Source of the DNA: Termitomyces sp. T153
Lineage: Eukaryota; Basidiomycota; Agaricomycetes; Agaricales; Lyophyllaceae
Length of the DNA stretch: 64,000 nt
NCBI GenBank assembly: GCA_018296165.2
Contig: JACKQL020000004.1
Location: forward strand, 496,001 to 560,000
Direction of reading: 5' to 3'
Below the pieces are notes generated by a model, which was not told the DNA's origin, ran no database searches, and saw only the letters and a program-made list of their open reading frames with translations. Shown in pieces: positions 30,972 to 40,398 of the stretch (positions are counted from its first letter, which is position 1; each line of letters starts with the position of its first letter). The position numbers and the translations under genes are program-made.

Positions 30972-33900
30972 CTAGAACAAAAGGCTCCGGGGATCGACCT
31001 TGTACATCGAATTGAGATAAGGATCGGTTATTCGCTCCCCTGAATGCTTCAACTCAATCCTCATCCACCATCGCGCTAAGAGAGGCAGAAAATTGCTGAG
31101 GAACGCGCGAGAAGAGCCAGCAAAATCAGTTCTCCATGGCTGCCACATGAAGAGAATTAGGGAGACTAGATACAGGAGGCATCCGATGCCTGTTCCCAAA
31201 ACGAAGTCTAGGCGGCTTGCGGGGCGCCCTAAACAAATAGGTTCAATCTTGTCCATAGTTCTCTCTAAGCATGGATGCCTACGATAGAGGAGGAGAGGCT
31301 TCGCCTCTCTGCCTCCCTTGTAAGTGGATTCTAGTATTTTCCATGAAAATACTCGATATTGGGACACAAAGACAACAGAGCCGTTCGAGTCCGAACACTG
31401 AAAAGAAATTTTCATCAAACCACATTCATTGGAAAGGTTGGGCTTCTCACCCATCTGTAACCCGCATCCCATAGTTCCTGCTTGAAAACATTGTTGGAGT
31501 GTGGGTATGGAGTGTGGGTGTACATACCAAGTCTCTAGATTCTTCAGATTTGAGTCGGGGTCATCATACAGGTGAACAACTATGGCGGCTCTGTAGGGAC
31601 ATCAGATGAACTCTGAGTGTTAAGCCACAGGTACTGACGTGAACTCAGGTGCTGAGATTGACTTTTTTCTCGATGGCAAGTGATGCATTGGGAGTATAGT
31701 CGAAGCACTTAGTTCGGTTGTATCAAATTCTTGTATATTCAGCGGTGGCGTTGTAGTTGATGGCACTAATCCGGCTGGAACGTGATTGATAGGTGGATAG
31801 TGAAGTGAAGGTGTGTTGGAGGACGACAAAGGCGATTCGTCAGAAACATGTGTTTGGACTGGGTCTGAGGAGGATAAGGTGATAGAGTCTTGGAAGGGCT
31901 CAGTATTGGTACCGATCGACATAGAGTTCGGGGTAATATCCACGTTTGACTCGGTAAATCTTGAGGTGGCTTCAAAGATCTGAGTAATCCATACAGACAA
32001 GATACTTCGTGTCAGACTGGACTGAATAAATTCTCGTGTCTCTCTTCTGCTCAAATGGTGTGCAATTTCAGAAGGCTGAATTCGACGTGAGATGATCCAA
32101 ATCAATCGGATAGTAGGAGTTTACATCACACAATCGTCAGTTCGAACTTGATTTTGAAGCATACCTTACGTATTAGATAAATGGCCCTTATCAATAAGAG
32201 GCAAATCAGAGTCGACTCACGATCGATTTGTTGTCAATATCTGCAGATGTTCTAATCGCATTCTGCAATGAGAAGTTGAAATTGAGGAATGAATACAAAA
32301 CCCATCCAACACAAGGCTGACATTAATCTTCTTACAGAACTGAAAGGGTCTACACGGTTTCTGCGATCACCTTCATTGACAGTTGGCAGCGGCGCTCGCT
32401 GAATGTGAATGAGAGGCTGTTGAGATCCGACGCGTGTGCGCGTCATAGGCACCGTGAGTGTTGGGCCATTGGCCACAGAGACAATGACAGTCAGGACCCT
32501 AGGTCAGGGTCAAAGCTATTTGATCATGGACAAAGAAACAATGGAGAAGAACATACTTATATACTACGTACCAATGCTGAACACCCTCAGTCGATTATAC
32601 GGGGACTGAGGGTAAGTTTCACTATTTACTTACACAATGACTCTTTACTTACGCATACCGTAGATTGATTTCTGTCTACTTAGGTATGCGAATATAGTCG
32701 ATTATACGGAGACTGAGGATTGATTTCTGTCTACTTAGTCTACTTAGGATTCACCTTCTAACAGATTATGGGTTGTTGCTGCGCTGCCTACTAGAAGACG
32801 AATCCACCTGAAAAATATGCTTTGCGAGCGTACAAAGACGCTCATCGTTTACTTTGCCGGGCCGACTGCCCGATTCTTGATCTTATCTACACGTGTTCGC
32901 GTTTCGTCAAAAGCCTTTTGGATCTCTCTGGGATAACGAAACTATGTCGCCTACTGAGAAGGACGCGTCCCTGGGGACGCCCGCACCTCCTTCTGCCACT
33001 CGGATTGCTGAAATGAGGCTCGTGGATAACTCCAGTAGCCCTACCGTGCTCCCTGTCGGGAAGATCACGTTGTCTTGGACCGGCCACGTTCTGGACAAGG
33101 ATGATGGCAAGTATTCCGAATGGGCTTATACAATGAAACTTGAATTATTGATGGTACAGCTTTGGGACTATGTTTTCGATGTACCTCCTGCTCCACATCC
33201 TGTTTATGAGCCACGTGCTCACCACGCATGGGCTTTGAATAAGTGCCTTGCTTGCTCATTCCTGAAACGAGCGATCTTGATGTCCAAGCAGAAGCTTTGC
33301 GCAGAGGAGGATCCTGCTGTGACTCTATGGGATTACCTGAAGGAGTGGCACGGTGGCGCCGTCCCAGTCAAACAAGTTCAACTGCTTCAGGAGGCTCTTA
33401 CCACAAAGTGCTCCTCATCCAAACCTCTTACCAAAACAGTTGACACAATTTATAAGGAAATCAACCAAGCATTTGATGCAGGAGAAGTCACCAAGGAGCT
33501 ACTAAAGTCGATTGCAGTACTATCATCATTATCCAACAAATCCTTTGCCCACATTTGAAGATAAATCCAGCTTGAACCCTGCAGACACAACACCCACTGC
33601 ATTTGCTGCAAAGCAATTTAGGGGAGCACAATGGAAGGAAAAACCATAGAAGAATCCAGAAAGGCCTCATGAGTGCATCACAAGAACCAGAGGAAGGAGA
33701 AGGATAAAAAGAAAACATTGAAAGTTACTTTCATGCCAAGTGGGGGTAGCACATTCATGCTGGAGGGCAACTCAGAAATGATTGTGGCATATCTAGCTAC
33801 CCAGACAGGGAAGACAAACTTTACATCAAAAATGGAGTTTGCTGGATTAGCAGCAGACATGATCTCATCCATTGAACCTCTTTCTGAGGTTGAGGCACTT

Positions 33901-36900
33901 GAAATGGATGCATGGATTGCAATGGAGGAGGAACCAAAGGCTAATGTGGATTGGGGTGAGTACACTAGAAATGACTCCCATCATAACACAGCTCTATCCT
34001 GTGAGACCTGGGCAACTGACCCATTCTTCCTGGACTTGGGCACAACCATTGACATCACTCCTGACACTGCTGACTTCATTATGATGAACCCAATCCATGA
34101 AAAACCTATCCGTGGAGTAGGTGGCTCCTCCATCTCAGCAACAGGTGTCAGCACAATGTGTCTTTATGTTGTAGAGGGCACATACCTGGAACTTGAAAAT
34201 GCACTATACATGCCCAAATCAACAGTACATCTGCTATCCATAAGCAGACTAGCACATCACATCAGGATCACAACCACATTCAATGATAAAGGTGCCACAC
34301 TGACAAAGAAGGTAAATGGGAAGGTCATTGCTACTGGCACCCTCATTCCAAAACAAGATCTCTATGCCCTTGATCTCCTCTCTGACCATGCATTTGCAGT
34401 TCATGCATTGCCCAACCTCAAGTCATGGCACCTCAGACTGGGACATGTGAATTATCAGTCCATCTTGCAGATGGCACATGTGGGTATGATCAAAGGTATG
34501 CCCTCATCTTTCCTCTCTCAACCTTTGAAGTGTGACCATTGTATCCTTGGGAAACAGACAGACACCGGTACCAAAGGAGAGAGAGGAAGAGGAGGGGCAT
34601 AGAGCAACGGAAAAACTGGAGAAGATCAGGGTGGACCTGACAGGGCAAGCAGCTGTTACCTCATGCATCGGAAATAACTACATCATGAATATTGTTGGCA
34701 ACTATACAAATAAACCTTGGTCCATTCCATTAAAGAAGAAAGATGATGGCTTTAATGAGCTTAAGGCATGGATCCTTGCATGAGAAAATGAAACCAGTTC
34801 ACATTTGAAGATACTACACACTGGATGCAATGGAGAGTTCAACGGTGATGAATATAAAGAATGGTATAAGGAGAGAGGGATTATGCTGGAAGTAGGAGCT
34901 CCCTACACATTGGCACATATAGGTCAAGTGGAACACATGCACTGTATGCTCATGGGAAAGGCTCAAGCAATGAGACTGGCATCAAAATGCCCACCATATC
35001 TCTGGGACAAATTTTATCTGATGACAGCACATCTTTATGGGAAGACCAAGACATCGGCTGTAAGAGATGTGACCCCAGATGAATTATGGTATGAGAGAAG
35101 ACCAAACTACTCATACATCTGTGAAATAGGTTGCTGGGTCTTTGTACTCATTCAGAACAAGCATAACCCCAAGATATTTGAATGCTCCATTGAATGTGTG
35201 CTTATTGGATATGATCCCAACTCCAAGGCCTATCAATGTTATGATTGATCTACAAAATGGGTGTACAGCTCCTACTATGTCTGCTTCATCAAAAGCCACA
35301 AGAAATCCTCCAACTTTTGAGGACCTACCAGACCTGGACCCTGAAGCTGATCTAGAAATGCCAAGAACATGGGAGGAGGCTAGGAACTCACCTGATGGAC
35401 CAAAGTGGGAGAAGTCTTATTGCAAGGAGTTAGACTCTTTGAAGGAAATGAGGGTATGGACTCTGGTACCACAAGAAGATGTTCCACAAGGGCACCATAT
35501 CCTGAAAGGCAGGCCCATTTTCACCATCAAACACAATGAAAATGGAAAGATCACCAGATTCAAAACATGACACATCATACAAGAGTTCAATCAGATATAC
35601 AGTAAAGATTACATGCAGACCACCTCACCTACTGCATGCACAGAATCCTGGCAAATTCTGTTGCATCTGGCAGCATCATTAGGCTGGGACACAAATCAGA
35701 TCAATGTCAAAATGGCATTTCTGAATGGGGTCTTACTGGAGGAGGAGACAGTATTTATGGAACAACCAAAGGGGTTTGAGGAGAAAGGTAAAGAGAACTG
35801 GGTATGTCAGTTGGTGAAGGGTCTATATGGGATGAAACAGGTAGGCAGGATCTGGAACAAAACATTAGATGGGCACATGAAGAAATGGGGATTTATGTGG
35901 CTGGCATGTGAGGCATGTATCTATTACAGGAAGACTGACACTGGGATAGTAATTGTGGAGGTTCATATCAACGACTTCCTGTTCATCACTAGCACAAAGA
36001 TGGCTAATGATGAGTTCAAGTGGGAAATGGTGAGTGTCTGGACAATTGCAGACCTGGGAATGCTCAAGCATATTCTAGGAATTGCTGTCAATTGGGATTG
36101 AGAAGGCCACCAAGTACACCTATCACAGAGAATGCTGATTGATTGGCTGATCCAGCAATTTGGTCAGTTGAGCACCACACCTGTTGCAACACCCATGGAA
36201 GCAGGCATGAAACTTTGATGTGCTGATCTGTCCAAATTGTCACACAAGGAATGGGAGAAAATATCTAGGATCCCATATAGGAGACTGGTGGGGGGTTTGC
36301 TATGGCTGGCAGTATCCACATGCCCCAATATCCAGTATACAGTGCAACAACTTTCTCAATATCTGGACTGTTACATGCAGATGCATTGGAATGCAGCAAT
36401 CTGTACACTTTGTTACCTGAAGGGCACACATATGCTTGGTTTATACCTTGGGGGCAAACCCCATAACATTGCTTGGATTCATGGACTCCAACTGGGCAAA
36501 CTGCCTTGATACCAGGAGGAGTGTGGGCAGATACACTTGGACCTTGGGTTTGGGCATTGTTTCCTGGTCAACACAAAAACAATGCACAGTTGCTGCATCC
36601 TCATGTGAAGCCAAATACATGGCAGCCTTTAAGGCCACCCAGGAGTGTGTTTGGCTGCATATGCTGATGACAGGAATAGGATATAAGCCCTGTGGAGCAA
36701 CAACTCTACTCTGTGACAATAACTCTGCCATGAACCTCTCTGAAGACCTGATGCTTCACCAACATGTGAAACACATCAACATCAAGTATCACTTCCTGCA
36801 GGAATGCATTGCTTTGAAGGAGATTATCTTAAAATACATCAACACCAAGGACAATGTTGCCAACATGTTTACAAAAGCCTTGCCTGCCCCACAATTCACA

Positions 36901-37467
36901 AGGTTATGAGAGATCCTTGGGATAGGTTCTATGCAAGGAGGAGTAGAACACTCATGGTGAGGAGGAGTGTTGAGATCAGATGTGTGGATGTGTCATAGGC
37001 ACCGTGAGTGTTGGGCCATTGGCCACAGAGACAATGACAGTCAGGACCCTAGGTCAGGGTCAAAGCTATTTGATCATGGACAAAGAAACAATGGAGGAGA
37101 ACATACTTATATACTATGTACCAATGCTGAACACCCTCAGTCGATTATATGGAGACTGAGGGTAAGCTTCACTATTTACTTACACAATGACTCTTTACTT
37201 ACGCATACCATAGATTGATTTCTGTCTACTTAGGTATGTGAATACAGTTGATTATATGGAGACTGAGGATTGATTTCTGTCTACTTAGTCTACTTAGGAT
37301 TCACCTTCTAACAGAGGCTTTGTTTGTTAGTCTGTACTTGATGACAAGACAAAACTCACTGGGTGTGAATTGGCTCTTTTCCTTCTCTTTGCCAACTTCA
37401 CAACTGGTGGCTGATCAAGACTGCTGTTGTTGTCTCCAATCACAAAGGGGTTTTGAGAATGACTCAT
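30972..37467 (-). CDS. M2: paralogue of M1, split by copia element 3 in intron 1
   Basis: Exon 1 lies right of the transposon (start at 37467: MSHSQNPFVIGDNNSSLDQP, then KLAKRRKRANSHP). All other exons lie left of it: RAPLPTVNEGDRRNRVDP just below 32400, then NAIRTSADIDNKSI, then the long exon at 31620-32090 (PSEIAHHLSRRETREFIQSS, IGTNTEPF), an exon with IVVHLYDDPDS and QELWDAGYRW, and the last frame 30972-31472 with a hydrophobic segment (LVSLILFMW), QPWRTDFAGSSRAFLSNFLP and a tail to TAA. Exons left of the insertion retain CpG and have no obvious stop. Exon 1 is CpG-depleted. A 4.9-kb intron insertion in a fungus with 50-nt introns probably inactivates the gene; intron-1 splicing cannot be ruled out. 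Confidence 0.55.
32413..32417 (+). other. Target-site duplication GAGGC of copia element 3
   Basis: GAGGC precedes the left LTR and is repeated at 37314-37318 after the right LTR. The matching unfilled sequence lies near 28627-28640 in intron 1 of M1. Confidence 0.93.
32418..32763 (+). repeat. 5' LTR of copia element 3, CpG retained
   Basis: 346 bp. Starts TGTTGAGATCCGACGCGTGT with several CpG. Hairpin ACCCTCAGTC/GACTGAGGGT at 32583-32613, with a weaker second copy (TAGTCGATTATACGGAGACTG) near 32697. ATACTTATATACTACG before the hairpin is a possible TATA region. Followed by AGATTATGGG, a copia-like primer site. Confidence 0.93.
32944..33558 (+). pseudogene. Copia element 3 gag
   Basis: Open from ATG 32944 (MSPTEKDASLGTP) for 204 codons to TGA at 33556. 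It reads ITLSWTGHVLDKDDGKYSEW, then a WDYLKEWHGGAVPVKQVQLL block, KTVDTIYKEINQAFDAGEV and SIAVLSSLSNKSFAHI. This is a copia capsid of the UBN2 type. CpG is normal up to about 33420 and drops beyond, so the frame is intact exactly where CpG is protected. The nucleocapsid follows after the stop in broken frames. Confidence 0.85.
33673..35248 (+). pseudogene. Copia element 3 protease and integrase
   Basis: A 309-codon frame (33673-34602) carries the protease: FFLDLGTTIDITPDTADFI, where DSG has become DLG. It continues through GAG-pre-integrase (LKSWHLRLGHVNYQSILQM) to the zinc site CDHCILGKQT at about 34530. Integrase reads VDLTGQAAV and IVGNYTNKPW at 34620-34720 (Asp to Gly/Asn changes), then VGAPYTLAHIGQVEHMHCML at 34890-34950 and LWDKFYLMTAHLYGKTK. 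The frame ends at 35248. Stops at 34602 and 34783 separate the pieces. Confidence 0.83.
35250..36909 (+). pseudogene. Copia element 3 reverse transcriptase and RNase H
   Basis: Reverse transcriptase starts near 35400 (SYCKELDSLKEMRVWTLVP), reads QINVKMAFLNGVL at 35697-35735 (Asp of DVKTAFLNG changed), LVKGLYGMKQVGRIWN, and VHINDFLFIT at 35963 in the YVDD position. The thumb follows, IPYRRLVGGLLWLAVS at 36260-36310. RNase H (36436-36909) reads DSNWANCLDTRRSVGRYTW, then CDNNSAMNLSEDLMLHQHVK and NVANMFTKALPAPQ. Stops at 35568, 36101 and 36216 interrupt it. Confidence 0.85.
36968..37313 (+). repeat. 3' LTR of copia element 3, CpG-depleted
   Basis: 346 bp, same length as the 5' LTR. CpG sites of the 5' LTR are changed here: ATCCGACGCGTGTGCGCGTC reads ATCAGATGTGTGGATGTGTC, and TATACGGGGACTG reads TATATGGAGACTG. 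Confidence 0.93.
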
Positions 37468-37811
37468 GGGTGGAGGAGATTGAGAGGAAAGGGAGGAAAG
37501 CATTCTATATGGTGACACTAAAAGCAATATCATGTTTTCACTATGAGTGGGTACAATGCATGTCCCACATGCAGAGCTGTGGGCGCAACAAATTCAATGG
37601 TCCCCACACATAAACAAGAAATTCATCAAGATGCCATAGTGCAATTATCAATCAAAGTCATCAAAGGAATACATAAGCATTAGGTTTCTGATTACATGAG
37701 ATCTATATGGGTGCTTACCAAAAGTTGAGGTGATCTTTCTGTCTTGGTGGTATACAGCATGATTATATGGGTTTGGGTGGGATTTGGAACAGTATAGTTT
37801 GTGGTGTACAT
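37468..37811. other. CpG-depleted copy of the M/D divergent promoter region, left part
   Basis: Aligns with 28786-29118 over its whole length. Differences are mostly TG or CA where the other copy has CG, for example GTTCGAGACCGCTGTTGTCG against GATCAAGACTGCTGTTGTTG. It is cut at ACAT (37808-37811) by gypsy element 2 and resumes at 47763. Confidence 0.85.
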
Positions 37812-38692
37812 TGATGCAAAATGTAAGTTTTGATGCTGTCAGTTGATCAGATCAATGGATCAAACTTTGTTTTCATAGAGTTTTGGAGGCTTAAGTTACA
37901 TGAAAGCTCACATAGATGTTACAATCATAGATATAGATTTAAATTGGTTTATTCGCTAGTTGAGACAGCTTTGAACTATTGAATGGGTTCAAAATATATA
38001 TAATTCAAAACCCAAACCAACTAAATACTTGTAGGCCTAAGATAGCTGCTCCCTGGGACTAGCCAAGCCGTGGTACATCATTGCTTGTCCCCTCCCCTGA
38101 TTCTTCTCTCCTTTTATAGCTTGTCATGTGTGCACAGGCCAGGGTGTTTTCTGTGCATGCCCATGGGTGTACTGCATGGTTTTCCTTGGCCTTTCTTTCT
38201 TATTGGTTGTTTGTATGAGATGACGTGCTGGGTTGGCATTACTCAGTTTTTTGTTCATCTGACCTCTTTTCTCTTACTCCTTTTCCATCCAACTTCTCTT
38301 TAATAGGCTTTGCATGGTTTGTATGGCAGCCAGCTTGGATCTCAGGTGGTCTGGCATATGGTATCAAGGGGAGGTAGGGTTTCTATTGTTGTGTTTAGAT
38401 GTCCATGGCTGTCCTTGGTGTCGGTTAGCTTTCTAGCTGGTTTTGCTGAGCATAGCCATTGATCATTGATCAAATGCTTGACCAGCCTCTGTTCTTGACA
38501 TCATAGATCCTGCTGGCATCACTGCATATGTGCTTTTTGGGTTCTTCAGTGATTCTTATTTTACTAGGTATGTTTTTATGCCTACAGTTTTCAGCATCTT
38601 ACCAAAGCTTACAGTTTTCAGCTTGTTTAATTTGGTAAGCTCAGATTTTCCTAGTTCTTTTAACCTGTCTCAAGTACCAGACAGGTGTATCA
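37812..38692 (-). repeat. 3' LTR of gypsy element 2
   Basis: 881 bp, lying at the low-coordinate end as the element is inverted. Equal in length to the other LTR and highly similar. CpG is depleted in both. Confidence 0.93.
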
Positions 38693-38890
38693 CCTTCCCT
38701 GCACTATTTTACTGACTGCCCTCAGTCAGGTCTATGTGTCTTCTTTAAAACTACTTGTGCTCAATCATCCTCAATTTTCAAATACAAAAGCCCAACATTC
38801 TTTTATCTTCTATGAAAATTATTTTCCTTTCCTTAATTACATCCATTGTCCTATAAAGATGCTCTTGACACACCCTCTTTCCCTGCACTG

Positions 38891-40050
38891 ATGGCACCCA
38901 ACCACCCTATTCCTACCACACCTCACAAAAACCCCATGGGTCCCACCGCCAAACTTCCTCATGCACCCCCAATTACACGCCCAAGTTCTGGCCAGAACTC
39001 ACCCAACAACTTTGCTCTTCTCCAGCACTCTGTCAAGTGTGACATGCATCAGGTCATCTTGGTGGTCCTCCGGCTTCCTCTATTTGCTCAGGCTGTCATT
39101 GGTTTCTGCAGGGTTGCAGCTGGTATCCCTGGAACTCGGGCTGATTGTGCCCAATATCTTGGCACCATGCAGCTGGTGAGTTCCTCTTTCATCCTTTCTT
39201 TCTCTTCTTTGTTCTTTTTCACCCTTCTTCTCTTTGCTTCAGCACTTTGCCAACTAGGCCAATTTCCTGCATATTGCTGAGCAAAAGGGCCTTTTCAACT
39301 CCCTGACTGCCACCCTTCCAGTGATCAATTGTAGCAAAACCAACAACTCCATTGACATCCAGTCCTTTCTTATGTTTGCTGATGCTATCCTCCAAATCAA
39401 AAAAAATCAGCGAGAGGTCCAATGTCAGTGGGAGGCAGAGGTCCAATGTCAGTGGGAAGCAGAGGAGGTATGTCTTCTCACCAATCCCTTTTTGTTGACT
39501 GACATCTTGTCCTCTCAGCTGAAGTGGCAAACTCAGGATCAGGACGTTGACATGTTAGGTTTGCCCTCTATTCATTCTGGCAAGCGGTGAGCTAATGTAA
39601 GTCTAGCCTACAAACTCAACTTGCTTGTTCATTGTTTCAATGCCCTGTCCCTCTTTTTATCCCAGACCAAGCCTGACAGCAAGCATAAACCCAAGAAACT
39701 CAGGGTTCTTCCTGCCTTCTGTTTGTCTTCTATCCCATTTTTCTTTTCCATCACTCATAATTCTTTCTCAGCCCATCTCAAACCTGGGAGCAAGGCCATG
39801 CTCTTGCTTCTCGGCCAAGTCAATGCCACCCTTGAAGCTGTCTAGCTTGCCAATGACAACACCCTTCTTCCCCATGCCAACCTTCAAAAACATTGTGATG
39901 CTGTTCAGCTCACTGCTCAACAGCAACTCTATTCTCGCAACATCACCTTTCAGACTTATAGACTAATTTTGACTCATCTCGAACATCTCGACAAAACCCT
40001 TGGCCCTTCTGATATTGAACACACTGGAGATCTGCTCAACAATCTCTAGG
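38891..40050 (+). CDS. Additional spliced-looking gene antisense to gag-pol in gypsy element 2
   Basis: The frame begins at ATG 38891 (MAPNHPIPTTPHKNPMGPT) and runs to an apparent GTGAGT donor at about 39175 with a CTTCAG acceptor at 39242. It continues with FNSLTATLPVINCSKTNNS, an AEVQCQWEAE duplication, and further GT-AG joins at 39468/39519 and about 39600/39770. It resumes HLKPGSKAMLLLLGQVNATL and ends with LDKTLGPSDIEHTGDLLNNL near 40047. One or two stops (TAG at 39256 and 39842) would be CAG/CAA before C-to-T change. The product has no signal peptide or recognisable domain. Position and antisense orientation resemble the extra antisense reading frames reported for some plant LTR elements. 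Coding is likely ancestral; the present copy is probably dead. Confidence 0.55.
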
Positions 40051-40398
40051 TTTTGCCTGAGGTATTATCCCCTTTTTGACCTCCCTTGACCCATCTTTAT
40101 TTATTTTAGAGTCCCAGGTCATTGATTCTGATTCCAATATTGAAATCACCTCTTCATCTCTGAAAATTTCCCAAATTCCCCCATGTCCTCCATACAAGAG
40201 GCCCCCACATTGTAAGCATCAGTGTTGCCTTTGCTTGAACCAGCATAGCCATATTTTAAACAATCCCTACTTATAAAAAAACTCCCTACATATCCCTTAC
40301 TCCATATTCCCCAATTTAATGCCATTAACCCTGAAAAAGTGTGATTAAGTCTTTTTCAACTGAATTTGACTTTAAACAAAAATTTTTAAAACTTTTCA

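Larger units (their letters stand above)
32418..37313 (+). mobile_element. Copia element 3, full-length Ty1/copia LTR retrotransposon
   Basis: A 4896-bp element with two 346-bp LTRs (TGTTGAGATC...CCTTCTAACA), a perfect 5-bp duplication GAGGC, a polypurine tract GGTGAGGAGGAG before the 3' LTR and the copia domain order. The left 0.9-1 kb, including the 5' LTR and most of gag, retains CpG; the rest is depleted and carries stops. It interrupts intron 1 of M2, in the orientation opposite to that gene. Confidence 0.95.

Noticed and set aside
38070..38303. Hydrophobic frames repeated at 47140-47376
   Set aside because: They lie in the two LTRs of gypsy element 2 and recur only because the LTRs do; not a membrane protein gene.
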